Shown: positions 1 through 7,933 of the stretch, piece after piece
Numbering within the stretch: position 1 is the stretch's first letter
How the letters are laid out: the number at the start of each line of letters is the position of its first letter
NCBI RefSeq assembly: GCF_003003005.1
Contig: NZ_PVTR01000009.1
Coordinates: forward strand, 48,428 to 112,427
Origin: Mongoliibacter ruber
GTDB taxonomy: Bacteria > Bacteroidota > Bacteroidia > Cytophagales > Cyclobacteriaceae
Reading direction: 5' to 3'
Length of the DNA stretch: 64,000 nucleotides
Made by a program: the position numbers and the translations under genes
Notes under the pieces: model-generated
The model's input: only the letters and a program-made list of their open reading frames with translations
The model's database searches: none
What the model was told of the DNA's origin: nothing

Positions 1-63
1 GCTGGATAAAGCGTCCCGACGCAGGTCGGGAAGGTCATCGGTTCGACTCCGTTATCCTCCACA
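1..63 (+). tRNA. tRNA-like sequence, 3' part, cut by window edge
   Basis: The sequence has a D-arm-like GCTGGATAAAGC, an anticodon-arm-like hairpin (TCCCG/CGGGA), a variable-loop-like AGGTC, a T loop (GGTTCGACTCC) and an acceptor end ATCCTCC-A-CA, as seen at the 3' end of many Bacteroidota tRNAs. Two things look wrong for a working tRNA: the anticodon loop would have 8 nt (ACGCAGGT), and the T stem has a T-T mismatch (ATCGG against CCGTT). The 5' acceptor half lies outside the window, so neither isotype nor function can be assigned. It may be a pseudo-tRNA, or a tRNA with an altered anticodon arm. Confidence 0.4.
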
Positions 64-71
64 ATAAATCA

Positions 72-102
72 AGACTTGCAGAAATGCAGGTCTTTTTCTT
101 TT
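72..102 (+). terminator. Rho-independent terminator after tRNA-like sequence
   Basis: A 9-bp stem AGACTTGCA/TGCAGGTCT (one G-T wobble) closes a GAAA tetraloop and is followed by TTTTCTTTT. It sits 10 nt after the tRNA-like 3' end, where a tRNA transcript would stop. Confidence 0.8.
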
Positions 103-104
103 AT

Positions 105-169
105 CAGCTGGCGAGAGCGCGTATCGGTTCGACTCCCGCCCTTTGCTGGCAGAAAAGCATTATCCTCCA
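105..169 (+). pseudogene. Degenerate second tRNA-like fragment
   Basis: Directly after the terminator comes a D-arm-like CAGCTGGCGAGAGCGC, then the same 14 nt as the first copy (ATCGGTTCGACTCC, at 37-50 and 123-136), then a 23-nt unrelated stretch, then the same acceptor tail TTATCCTCCA (52-61 and 160-169). The anticodon arm is missing. It looks like a decayed duplicate of the tRNA-like sequence just upstream. Confidence 0.35.
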
Positions 170-241
170 TCATGTTTTGCAAAACATTAAAACTTTTTTT
201 ATCAAAAAGCACAAAGTGACAAAAGAAAACCTCCCTTTTAT

Positions 242-257
242 AACATGACTTTTATCA
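242..257 (+). promoter_or_regulatory. Crp/Fnr-like activator site of hemN
   Basis: AACATGACTTTTATCA, with imperfect dyad ATGAC-TTTT-ATCA(g). The identical 16-mer lies upstream of the uspA-cco operon (11124-11139, minus strand), reading in the same direction relative to its gene and at the same 45-nt distance from the -7 element. The spacing puts its centre near -62, the classic class I activator position. The half-sites resemble the Crp/Fnr family (TTGAT-N4-ATCAA for Fnr). The regulator itself is not in the window. Confidence 0.6.
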
Positions 258-302
258 GTTTTTTAGCCCTTCTCCGTCATGTTTTTTGCGTAGCCTTTTT
301 GG

Positions 303-310
303 GAACTTTG
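303..310 (+). promoter_or_regulatory. hemN -7 promoter element
   Basis: GAACTTTG differs by one base from the Bacteroidota -7 consensus TAnnTTTG and lies 17 nt before the hemN ATG at 328. There is no good -33 TTTG, as expected for an activator-dependent promoter. The choice is supported by the identical 45-nt spacing from the upstream box seen at the uspA-cco promoter. Confidence 0.5.
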
Positions 311-327
311 AAGTTAAATTGAAAGCC

Positions 328-1689
328 ATGAATAATACCACAGCTTCCCTTATAGAGAAATACAATATTCCTGCACCTAGATACACTTCATACCCGACAG
401 TTCCGCTTTGGTCCAACGACTTAAATGAAACATCCTGGATGAGACTTGTCAAAAGGGCATTTGATGATTTTGGGGAGGAAGAGGGTGTTACATTATATAT
501 TCATCTTCCGTATTGTGAAAGTCTCTGTACTTACTGTGGCTGCAACAAAAGAATTACAAAAAATCATCAGGTAGAAACTCCTTTTATCGAAACAATAATA
601 CAGGAATGGAGAAAGTATCTGGCACTTTTTGAAAGCCTTCCCAAATTGGCTGGCATTCATCTTGGCGGGGGAACACCCACTTTTTTCTCAGCAGAATCTC
701 TTCAGGAAATGCTGGGGTTTATCCTCAGACACGCAAGAGTGATGGATAATGCTGAATTTAGTTTTGAAGGACATCCCAATAATACCACAAGAGCGCATTT
801 ACAGACCCTATATGATCTAGGGTTCAGGAGGGTATCATATGGAATTCAGGATTTTGACCTTGAGGTCCAAAAGTCGATTCATAGAATTCAACCTTTTGAA
901 AAAGTAAAAGAAGCCACTGAAGTGGCTAGAGAAATAGGGTATACCTCTGTCAATTTTGACCTCATCTATGGTCTTCCTCACCAAAACCTAGAAACTATCA
1001 AGGACACTTTCTCTAAAGTTGCCCTATTGCGGCCTGATAGAATTGCTTACTACAGCTATGCCCATTTGCCAAGTGTATTCAAATCGCAGAAAAGTTTTGA
1101 GCAATTTTTACCTAATGAGCAGGAAAAAAGAAGTCTTTATGAGAAAGGTAAAGAGATACTTTCGGACATGGGATATTATGAAATTGGTATGGATCACTTT
1201 TCACTTCCGGAAGACCCGCTCTATCAAGCTAAGGTCAACAAAAAACTTCATAGAAATTTCATGGGCTATACTACTTCCCCTTCCAAGATTTTGATCGGAT
1301 TGGGAAACAGCTCAATTTCTGATGTCTATTATGCCTATGGTCAGAATGAAAAAACCATTGAGCCTTATAAGCAATTCATCGGTAGTGGGGCATATGCCAT
1401 TCAAAAAGGCCATATAATGAGTGAAGAGGATTTGGATACCAGAAAGCTGATATTAGAATTGATCTGCAACCAACAGACGCAATGGGCTCATGAGTTTTTT
1501 GCCGGACTGAGTTACGAACAACTTGAGAAGCTCAATCAATATCAAGGTGAAGGACTTTTAAATTATGATCAAAAAGGAATCCAAATTCTGAAGGAAGGCA
1601 TTCCTTTTATACGTATTGTATGCATGACTTTTGATAGAAGAATGCAGGATAAACAAGAAAAACAATACGGTTTCAGTAAGGCAATTTAA
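328..1689 (+). CDS. hemN: Oxygen-independent coproporphyrinogen III oxidase
   Basis: A radical-SAM enzyme that decarboxylates coproporphyrinogen III to protoporphyrinogen IX without oxygen, in the cytoplasm. The 453-residue protein opens with a typical HemN N-terminus (KYNIPAPRYTSYPTVPLW). It carries the CxxxCxxCxC iron-sulfur motif at C63, C67, C70 and C72 (PYCESLCTYCGC), then the SAM-binding glycine motif GGGTPTF. Length matches true HemN (about 450-460), not the shorter HemW. The open frame extends 14 codons further 5', but the ATG at 328 fits the family N-terminus and leaves a short leader after the -7 element, so I use it. It lies tail-to-tail with the cbb3 locus and shares its upstream box, implying co-induction at low oxygen to supply heme for the oxidase. 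Confidence 0.95.
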   Translation: MNNTTASLIEKYNIPAPRYTSYPTVPLWSNDLNETSWMRLVKRAFDDFGEEEGVTLYIHLPYCESLCTYCGCNKRITKNHQVETPFIETIIQEWRKYLALFESLPKLAGIHLGGGTPTFFSAESLQEMLGFILRHARVMDNAEFSFEGHPNNTTRAHLQTLYDLGFRRVSYGIQDFDLEVQKSIHRIQPFEKVKEATEVAREIGYTSVNFDLIYGLPHQNLETIKDTFSKVALLRPDRIAYYSYAHLPSVFKSQKSFEQFLPNEQEKRSLYEKGKEILSDMGYYEIGMDHFSLPEDPLYQAKVNKKLHRNFMGYTTSPSKILIGLGNSSISDVYYAYGQNEKTIEPYKQFIGSGAYAIQKGHIMSEEDLDTRKLILELICNQQTQWAHEFFAGLSYEQLEKLNQYQGEGLLNYDQKGIQILKEGIPFIRIVCMTFDRRMQDKQEKQYGFSKAI

Positions 1690-1862
1690 GTAAGGATAGA
1701 GATTTATTTGCCACAAAGGCTCAAAGACACTGGGAAAAACCTACAGAATTTTTTTTTTGTACTTCCTGTGTGGATTCCGTGAGGATCAAAATCAGCAGGA
1801 AAGTTAAAGCCTCATCAATCCAGCTGCGAAACGCTGCACTTCCAACGGGACAAAAAAGAAAT

Positions 1863-2567
1863 TTATCGACAAATGGTCATTTCAATTTGCTCACTGCCGT
1901 AGTCAAAAACCTGTAACTTGGGGCTCACATAATGAATCCCCAAGCCTAATCCTCTTACGATAAACAGTACCCCTATAAACATAGCGAAATACGGTAAAGC
2001 TTTGGTAAACCTATTCCTCCATTGAATTGAAATAAGTTTGCCCGAAAGCATCACTACCAACAGCATCGGAATAGTACCTAATCCAAAGAAAAGCATGTAC
2101 AATGCCCCACTTAAAGGACTCTGTAATGCCAAAGATGCAATGAGGGCAAGGTATACCATCCCGCAGGGAAGGAGTCCGTTTAGTAAGCCCGAAAAAAAGA
2201 ATGCAGAGGTTCCACCCCTTTTCAGGTACTTCCCAAGGTTAGATTTCAACCTATGAACTGATCCAAAAAATCCGGATTGGGTAATGATTCGTTCAGACTT
2301 TTTATAGAAAAATGCCATCAGCAAAATCACTGCCCCCATCAAAATGGATATCCACTGTTGCACTCCGGCCAAAGCCAGAGAAAATCCCAACATTCCAATA
2401 AGCGCTCCAAGGGTGGAATAAGTAATGGTTCTACCAAAGTTATAGACCAACTTGTTTTTGAGAAAGACAGAATTATCCTTTGCTGCTACAGCCAAGGCAA
2501 TAGGTCCACACATTCCAAGACAATGGAATGACCCCAAAAATCCAAGTAAGAACGCGGTCCACAGCAT
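1863..2567 (-). CDS. SafE/TauE-like membrane protein of cbb3 operon
   Basis: A 234-residue membrane protein with about six hydrophobic segments, in the sulfite exporter TauE/SafE (UreH/DsbD-like) family. The start shows the family signature GFLGSFHCLGMCGP at about residues 9-22, with the His-Cys and Cys pair often proposed to bind metal or take part in thiol chemistry. It is the last gene of the cbb3 cluster, 2 nt after ccoH. Genes of this family regularly close cco operons in Bacteroidota and Proteobacteria, and a role in oxidase assembly or copper handling has been suggested. The transported substrate is unknown and should not be read as sulfite on this evidence. Confidence 0.8.
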   Translation of the reverse strand: MLWTAFLLGFLGSFHCLGMCGPIALAVAAKDNSVFLKNKLVYNFGRTITYSTLGALIGMLGFSLALAGVQQWISILMGAVILLMAFFYKKSERIITQSGFFGSVHRLKSNLGKYLKRGGTSAFFFSGLLNGLLPCGMVYLALIASLALQSPLSGALYMLFFGLGTIPMLLVVMLSGKLISIQWRNRFTKALPYFAMFIGVLFIVRGLGLGIHYVSPKLQVFDYGSEQIEMTICR

Positions 2568-2569
2568 GA

Positions 2570-2995
2570 TCAGATATTGATTTTCTTTTCCAGATAAAAT
2601 TCTTTTTCGTCCTCAATCCACGTAAGTTTGACGCGCCAATAGCCTTCTTTAAGGCTTTTTAGATCTACAGTGTTTGTGTTTGAATTGAGAATATCAATAT
2701 TTATTTTTTGATCAAGTCTAGCATCCGATGGTCTAAACAAGTGTAAAGTTCCTTTAGATCCTTCTGGCAGATGGAGTAAAATAGATTTCAATTGGCTATC
2801 ATATTCCATAGCCTCAATATCAAGAGCATTGGCATTGATCATTCGGTCAATTTGTTCTTGATATTTAATTTCTTGTTCATAATAATCTTGTGTGACAAGA
2901 TGGATATCATCTTGCTTGACACAAATAACAACCATAGATATCATGATGGTCGCAAAAGCTACCAATGTGAGTACAATTCCACTTCCCCAGTTCAT
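2570..2995 (-). CDS. ccoH: cbb3 oxidase assembly protein CcoH/FixH
   Basis: A 141-residue protein with one N-terminal transmembrane helix (about residues 5-25) followed by the FixH segment DDIHLVTQDYYEQEIKYQEQ and a small periplasmic beta domain. CcoH binds the CcoNO/CcoP intermediate and is needed for stable cbb3 assembly. Its place between ccoG and the SafE-like gene is the usual order. Identification rests on the D-YY-QE motif, size and context. Confidence 0.88.
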   Translation of the reverse strand: MNWGSGIVLTLVAFATIMISMVVICVKQDDIHLVTQDYYEQEIKYQEQIDRMINANALDIEAMEYDSQLKSILLHLPEGSKGTLHLFRPSDARLDQKINIDILNSNTNTVDLKSLKEGYWRVKLTWIEDEKEFYLEKKINI

Positions 2996-3025
2996 ATTCT
3001 TTTTATTTAAGAGTTCTTTATTGAA

Positions 3026-4441
3026 TTATTGGGCTACAGGGCCCATAAAACTCGTTTTGATCTTTTCTATCACCTTCCCATTTTGAGTCAACAGAAGCGT
3101 GACTTTCTCCTGTGTCGTGGAAATATCCCCTGCATCTTTTACAAGGAAAAATCGACCTTCAAATTTAGCTTGTTCCTCAAGTAGCCAATTTTGGTCTCCT
3201 ACGACTTCTACCCTATAGGCCGGGTTTTCCGTTTCAAGTTTTACTTCTTGTTTATCAAAAGTCTTGTTGATAAAGGTCACTTCATAAAGGTTGCTGATCT
3301 CACCCGTATCTCTAGCCTGATATGTCATACCTCTAAACCTGGTGACAGTAGCTGCCAAATCATCTCTAGTAGCTATCAAAGCCACAAAAGCTCCAACAAG
3401 CACCAAAAGTAAAAAGCTATAGAGTTTCACCCTTGGCGTAAGTAGTTTTTGAGTGCCCTGAAGAACACTGTTGTCTGAGGCATACCTGATCAATCCTGTT
3501 GGCCGATCGACTTTTAACATCACTTCATCACATGCATCTATACAAGCGGTACAGTTGACACATTCCATCTGAACACCATTCCTGATATCAATGCCTGTGG
3601 GACATACCTGAACACATAAAGAACAGTCTACACAATCGCCTTTCGGCTCTTCTTCTATTTTGTTTTTCCGAATCATTCCTCTCGGTTCTCCTCTGACATG
3701 GTCATAAGTGACATTAATGGAGTTGGCATCAAGCAAAACTCCTTGGAGCCTACCATAGGGACAAACTACAATACAAGCCTGTTCTCTAAACCAAGAAAAC
3801 ACAAAGAGAAAGATTCCAGTAAAGGCCATCAACCCAATAAACCCTGATAGATTCTCACCAGGAGGTTTGCTGACAATCTCTACTACTTGATCTATTCCGA
3901 TCAAATAGGCCATTACGGTATGTGAAATCAGCAAGGAGATCAAAACAAATATGCTCATTTTAAAACCCTTTTTCCTCATTTTCTCAGAGTTCCAAGGCAT
4001 GGCATTGAGTTTTCTTTGTTGATTGGCATCACCTTCGATCCAATACTCAATTTTGCGAAAAACCATTTCCATAAAGAGCGTTTGGGGACAAGCCCAACCG
4101 CAAAACACCCTTCCAAACACGGCAGTAAAAAGGATGATAAATACAAAGAAGATCAAAAGTAAAAAAATCAGTAAATGTGTGTCTTGAGGCCAAAATGCCG
4201 CACCGAAAATAATAAACTTCCTTTCGAAAATATTGAACAGTAAATACGGTCTTCCACCAACCTGGATGAAAGGACCAGCAAACAATATGGCCAATAAAAC
4301 CCATGATAGGTAAGTCCTCCATTTGTAAAATTTTCCGTCGACCTTTTTAGGGTACATCCAGTTTCTCTTACCATCTTCTTGGACCGTGCCTATAGAATCC
4401 CTAAATCTATCGGGATTTTGATTTGGATTATTAATGGCCAT
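3026..4441 (-). CDS. ccoG: Cytochrome c oxidase accessory protein CcoG (FixG/RdxA)
   Basis: A 471-residue membrane iron-sulfur protein. It has four to five transmembrane segments, the conserved FCGWACPQTLFMEMVFRKIE block, a second CIVVCPYGRLQG block, and two 4Fe-4S ferredoxin clusters (CVDCSLCVQVCP and CVNCTACIDACD). The C-terminal 120 residues form an Ig-like periplasmic domain (FixG_C). CcoG has been shown elsewhere to act as a cupric reductase feeding Cu(I) to cbb3 assembly. All cluster cysteines are present, so it should be functional. It follows ccoP after 50 nt and precedes ccoH by 30 nt. Confidence 0.95.
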   Translation of the reverse strand: MAINNPNQNPDRFRDSIGTVQEDGKRNWMYPKKVDGKFYKWRTYLSWVLLAILFAGPFIQVGGRPYLLFNIFERKFIIFGAAFWPQDTHLLIFLLLIFFVFIILFTAVFGRVFCGWACPQTLFMEMVFRKIEYWIEGDANQQRKLNAMPWNSEKMRKKGFKMSIFVLISLLISHTVMAYLIGIDQVVEIVSKPPGENLSGFIGLMAFTGIFLFVFSWFREQACIVVCPYGRLQGVLLDANSINVTYDHVRGEPRGMIRKNKIEEEPKGDCVDCSLCVQVCPTGIDIRNGVQMECVNCTACIDACDEVMLKVDRPTGLIRYASDNSVLQGTQKLLTPRVKLYSFLLLVLVGAFVALIATRDDLAATVTRFRGMTYQARDTGEISNLYEVTFINKTFDKQEVKLETENPAYRVEVVGDQNWLLEEQAKFEGRFFLVKDAGDISTTQEKVTLLLTQNGKVIEKIKTSFMGPVAQ

Positions 4442-4491
4442 AATTAGTGTGTTTTAGTATTTAAAGGGAGATGAATCATCTCCCTTTATTA

Positions 4492-5424
4492 TTATTGTGC
4501 CTCTTCCACTCCCAATTCTTCCTCAGTCAAGGTGTCGATTGGTTGTTCGATGGTCGGTTCGTATTTGTCCCCTTGAGGCTCTTTTGGATTGGCAGGTGTG
4601 GTATTTGTCAAAGTCATGATATAACTAGACACTTGCTGCATCTCTTCTGGACTGAGTTGATCCTGCCAAGGAATCATTCCTTTTTCCACAACACCGTATT
4701 TCACTACCGAGAAAATATCCTCAATACTGCCTCCGTGTATCCAATACTCATCGGTAAGGTTAGGTCCAACACCTCCACCACCATCCGAAGCATGGCAGGC
4801 GGCACAGTTGGAATCATAGATTTTTTTCCCAACAGTAAGGGATTCCCTAGTCGCGTCAAACACAACCGTATTTTCGTCAATGGAACTTACTGCTAAAGCC
4901 TTATAGGCTTCTATTTGAATAGAAGCTACACGAAGCTCTTCTTGATATTCTTCTATCTGAGACTTACCAAGTCCCAGTACGCTATAGTAAGTAAAATACA
5001 CAACAGCAAAGGCAATTGTAAGGAAGAATACATTGGCCAACCAAGGCGGCATGTGGTTATCCAGTTCTACAATACCATCGTAACTGTGATCGAGTTGAAG
5101 ATCTTGTTCCTCTTTACTTCCTACAGGCTTAAGTTTACCTGTAATGTGTTTCAATTTGAACTCATCCCACCAACTTGGCTGATCTGCCAATTCAGGATTT
5201 TGCTTTTTGAACACTGCAGACATAAACGTCATCAGATAAACCATCAGCACAAGTAAAATCAAAATCACTCCTAAGATAATTCCTACAATCACCAACAAAG
5301 TCAGCTGACTGCTATCCATCTGCTTAAGATCTTCTACCCATTGTATTTCGCTACTTTGGGCAAAGCTTGGGATGCACATCAACATCCCAAGCATGGTTAA
5401 GATTAAGGTTTTAAACTTTTTCAT
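4492..5424 (-). CDS. ccoP: cbb3 oxidase subunit CcoP (single heme c)
   Basis: A 310-residue membrane cytochrome c subunit. It has a signal-like N-terminus (to about residue 22), two transmembrane segments (about 41-68 and 128-150) and one C-terminal cytochrome c domain with C207-AA-C210-H211 and a likely axial Met250 (GMIPWQ). Proteobacterial CcoP has two heme-binding CxxCH motifs; only one is present here and no degenerate second site is visible. It would pass electrons from soluble cytochrome c or directly from the Act complex to CcoO. The start overlaps ccoQ by 14 nt, suggesting translational coupling. The C-terminal tail is acidic and low complexity. Confidence 0.93.
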   Translation of the reverse strand: MKKFKTLILTMLGMLMCIPSFAQSSEIQWVEDLKQMDSSQLTLLVIVGIILGVILILLVLMVYLMTFMSAVFKKQNPELADQPSWWDEFKLKHITGKLKPVGSKEEQDLQLDHSYDGIVELDNHMPPWLANVFFLTIAFAVVYFTYYSVLGLGKSQIEEYQEELRVASIQIEAYKALAVSSIDENTVVFDATRESLTVGKKIYDSNCAACHASDGGGGVGPNLTDEYWIHGGSIEDIFSVVKYGVVEKGMIPWQDQLSPEEMQQVSSYIMTLTNTTPANPKEPQGDKYEPTIEQPIDTLTEEELGVEEAQ

Positions 5425-5602
5425 AGCTGCTGTTTTTTTGTGATTCCTCGTCGAAAGGCAAGTCTTTCATACGATTGATGTAATTTTTATCTGCCTTGAT
5501 CACCCAAATAAACATCCCCACAAAGAAGACCACAAAGATCAGCAAGGATATGATGGGATAGATTTCTATGTTCTCAATGGAACTCAATAAGTCCTTTTTC
5601 AT
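5411..5602 (-). CDS. ccoQ: cbb3 oxidase small subunit CcoQ/FixQ
   Basis: A 63-residue single-pass membrane protein with a hydrophobic helix at about residues 14-36 and the typical polar tail (IKADKNYINRMKDLPF). CcoQ stabilises the interaction of CcoP with the CcoNO core. It lies 11 nt after ccoN/O and overlaps ccoP by 14 nt. Confidence 0.85.
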   Translation of the reverse strand: MKKDLLSSIENIEIYPIISLLIFVVFFVGMFIWVIKADKNYINRMKDLPFDEESQKNSSYEKV

Positions 5603-5613
5603 AAGTTTGAGGG

Positions 5614-7746
5614 TTAAGGGTTAGTAGCAGTTGTTTTTTTGATATCTGTACCCAACCTCTGCAGGTAAGCAATAAGTGCTACTATCTCAGATTCAGGCAC
5701 CACTTCCACGCCAGACGTCTTGAGGTTAGCCACAATTTGATTGGCCTGTACTAACAAGTCTGCATTGGCTTGCTCATCATACCCTTCTGGATAAGGTACA
5801 CCGAGCTTTTGAAGGGTTCGGATTTTTGCAGGTAGGTCTTCATGGTCCATGGTATTGGTTGCCATCCAAGGATATGGAGGCATCAATGATCCTGGAGACA
5901 TGCTCCTAGGATCTACCATATGGTGGTAGTGCCAGCTATCCGGGTATTTACCTCCTACCCTATGCAAATCTGGACCGGTACGCTTAGAGCCCCATAAGAA
6001 CGGTCTGTCATAGACAAATTCACCCGCCTTGGAATACTCACCATACCGCTCCGTTTCTGATCTAAATGGTCGTATCATTTGAGAGTGACAACCGACACAT
6101 CCATGAGAGATATAAAGATCTCTTCCTTGTAACTCTAGCGGTGAATATGGAGTCACACTGCTAATCGTAGTTACATTTGATTTCACCAAAATTGTTGGGA
6201 TAATTTCCACAGCACCACCTATCGCAATGGCTATGGTAGCTAGAATAGTAAAGAAAACTGGTTTTCTTTCCCATGCTCTGTGCCAAAATTCTCCTTTTTC
6301 GGAAACGTGTGCTTTCAATGCAGGTGCTTCATCAGCTTCTTCTTCCATGAACTTACCTTGCTTAGCAGTCTTGATCATGTTGTAAACCATCAAGAACGCT
6401 CCAGACAAGTACAACAATCCACCGAATGCCCTAAGCATGTACATCGGTACAATCTGAATTACAGTCTCAAGGAAGTTTGGATAGGCTAATCTTCCAGCTT
6501 CGGTAAACTCTTTCCACATCAAAGATTGAGTAAGAGCAGCGACATACATTGGAAGCGCATAGAATAAGATACCTATTGTACCCAACCAGAAGTGCGTATT
6601 GGCAAGCTTAGTAGAATAAAGGTTGGTTTTCCACATTTTTGGCCATAACCAATACAGCATAGCGAAGGTAAAGAAACCGTTCCAACCCAAACCACCAATG
6701 TGTACGTGAGCTACGATCCAGTCAGTATAGTGAGCTATAGCGTTTACATTTTTCAATGAAAGCAGTGGCCCTTCAAATGTCGCCATACCGTAGGCAGTTA
6801 CTGCCACTACCATGAATTTCAATACAGGGTCAACCCTTACTTTGTCCCATGCACCTCTCAATGTCAACAAGCCATTGACCATACCACCCCAAGATGGTGC
6901 TATCAACATGACAGAAAATACAACACCTAGTATTTGTGCCCACTCAGGTAGAGCAGTGTACAAAAGGTGGTGGGGTCCTGCCCAGATATAAAGGAAGATC
7001 AAAGACCAGAAGTGAATGATTGAGAGTTTGTAGGAATAAACAGGTCTATTCGCAGCTTTTGGCAAGTAATAATACATCAAGCCAAGGAAAGGTGTAGTCA
7101 GGAAAAATGCCACAGCATTGTGTCCATACCACCACTGTACAAGAGCATCTTGAACACCTGCATAAGCTGAGTAACTCTTGAAGAATGATACTGGCAAAGC
7201 CAAAGAATTGAAAATGTGCAATACTGCAACTGTCACAAAAGAAGCTAGGTAGAACCAAATGGCCACATACATGTGCTTCTCTCTTCTTTTGATCAATGTA
7301 CCGATCATATTTGCACCAAAAGCAACCCAAACCAAAGCGATTAGGATATCGATCGGCCATTCTAATTCAGCATATTCTTTGGAAGATGTCAACCCCAAAG
7401 GTAGGGTGATGACTGCCAATAGAATGATAAGCTGCCAACCCCAGAAATTAATCCAGCTGAGAGCTTTGCTCCACATAGGGGCTTTCAGTAGCCTTGGCAT
7501 TGAGTAATAAATTCCCGCAAAAATCGCATTACCTACAAAGGCGAAGATCACCGCATTGGTATGCAGCGGTCTGATTCTACCAAATGTAGTGTAAGGATTT
7601 CCCATGTTGGCTTCGGGGAGAAAGAGCTGAGTCGCTGCTATTAGCCCGACCAACATTCCGACGAGGCCCCAAGCTATGGTGGCGACCCCGAAGTACTTTA
7701 CGATCTTATTGTCGTAAGCGAACTTTTCCAGAGTTGTTCCTGACAT
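5614..7746 (-). CDS. ccoN: cbb3 cytochrome oxidase, fused CcoN-CcoO
   Basis: The catalytic core of the high-affinity terminal oxidase, 710 residues in one chain. Residues 1 to about 465 are the twelve-helix CcoN: H62 (PLHTNAV) is the expected low-spin heme b ligand, H209 (WYGHNAV), H259 and H260 (GPHHLLY) are the CuB ligands, and H347/H349 (AHVHIGG) bind the hemes. Residues about 495-710 are CcoO: a membrane anchor, a heme c motif C550-VG-C553-H554 and the usual SQMIRPFRSE continuation, with Met622 (SLMPPYPW) as likely axial ligand. In Proteobacteria these are two genes; the fusion is common in Bacteroidota. The gene is preceded by ccoS with a 2-nt gap. Confidence 0.97.
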   Translation of the reverse strand: MSGTTLEKFAYDNKIVKYFGVATIAWGLVGMLVGLIAATQLFLPEANMGNPYTTFGRIRPLHTNAVIFAFVGNAIFAGIYYSMPRLLKAPMWSKALSWINFWGWQLIILLAVITLPLGLTSSKEYAELEWPIDILIALVWVAFGANMIGTLIKRREKHMYVAIWFYLASFVTVAVLHIFNSLALPVSFFKSYSAYAGVQDALVQWWYGHNAVAFFLTTPFLGLMYYYLPKAANRPVYSYKLSIIHFWSLIFLYIWAGPHHLLYTALPEWAQILGVVFSVMLIAPSWGGMVNGLLTLRGAWDKVRVDPVLKFMVVAVTAYGMATFEGPLLSLKNVNAIAHYTDWIVAHVHIGGLGWNGFFTFAMLYWLWPKMWKTNLYSTKLANTHFWLGTIGILFYALPMYVAALTQSLMWKEFTEAGRLAYPNFLETVIQIVPMYMLRAFGGLLYLSGAFLMVYNMIKTAKQGKFMEEEADEAPALKAHVSEKGEFWHRAWERKPVFFTILATIAIAIGGAVEIIPTILVKSNVTTISSVTPYSPLELQGRDLYISHGCVGCHSQMIRPFRSETERYGEYSKAGEFVYDRPFLWGSKRTGPDLHRVGGKYPDSWHYHHMVDPRSMSPGSLMPPYPWMATNTMDHEDLPAKIRTLQKLGVPYPEGYDEQANADLLVQANQIVANLKTSGVEVVPESEIVALIAYLQRLGTDIKKTTATNP

Positions 7747-7748
7747 AT

Positions 7749-7931
7749 TTACTTTGATTTAGGAGTTGGTATTTTTTTGCTTGTGTTTGATTGTTTGTTT
7801 TCGAATAATATCCTGATGGCAGGAGTGTGACTGTCTTCAAACTGCCCTCCTTTCATTGCCCTGAAAAACAGGAAAAGAAAGGATCCGGCTAGGATCAGAC
7901 TAATGGCTATGAGAATAAATATTACTTCCAT
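7749..7931 (-). CDS. ccoS: cbb3 oxidase assembly protein CcoS
   Basis: A 60-residue single-pass membrane protein starting MEVIFILIAISLILAGSFLF, followed by the CcoS-type FFRAMKGGQFED segment. CcoS is needed for cofactor (heme b and CuB) insertion into CcoN. It is packed between ccoI and ccoN/O with 2-nt gaps on both sides. Confidence 0.9.
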   Translation of the reverse strand: MEVIFILIAISLILAGSFLFLFFRAMKGGQFEDSHTPAIRILFENKQSNTSKKIPTPKSK

Positions 7932-7933
7932 GT

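Noticed and set aside
286-327. Longer N-terminus for hemN
   Set aside because: The added residues (MRSLFGNFEVKLKA) overlap the -7 element and do not match the HemN family start.
4471-4896. 141-residue plus-strand open frame
   Set aside because: Antisense to ccoP, whose heme motif is on the minus strand.
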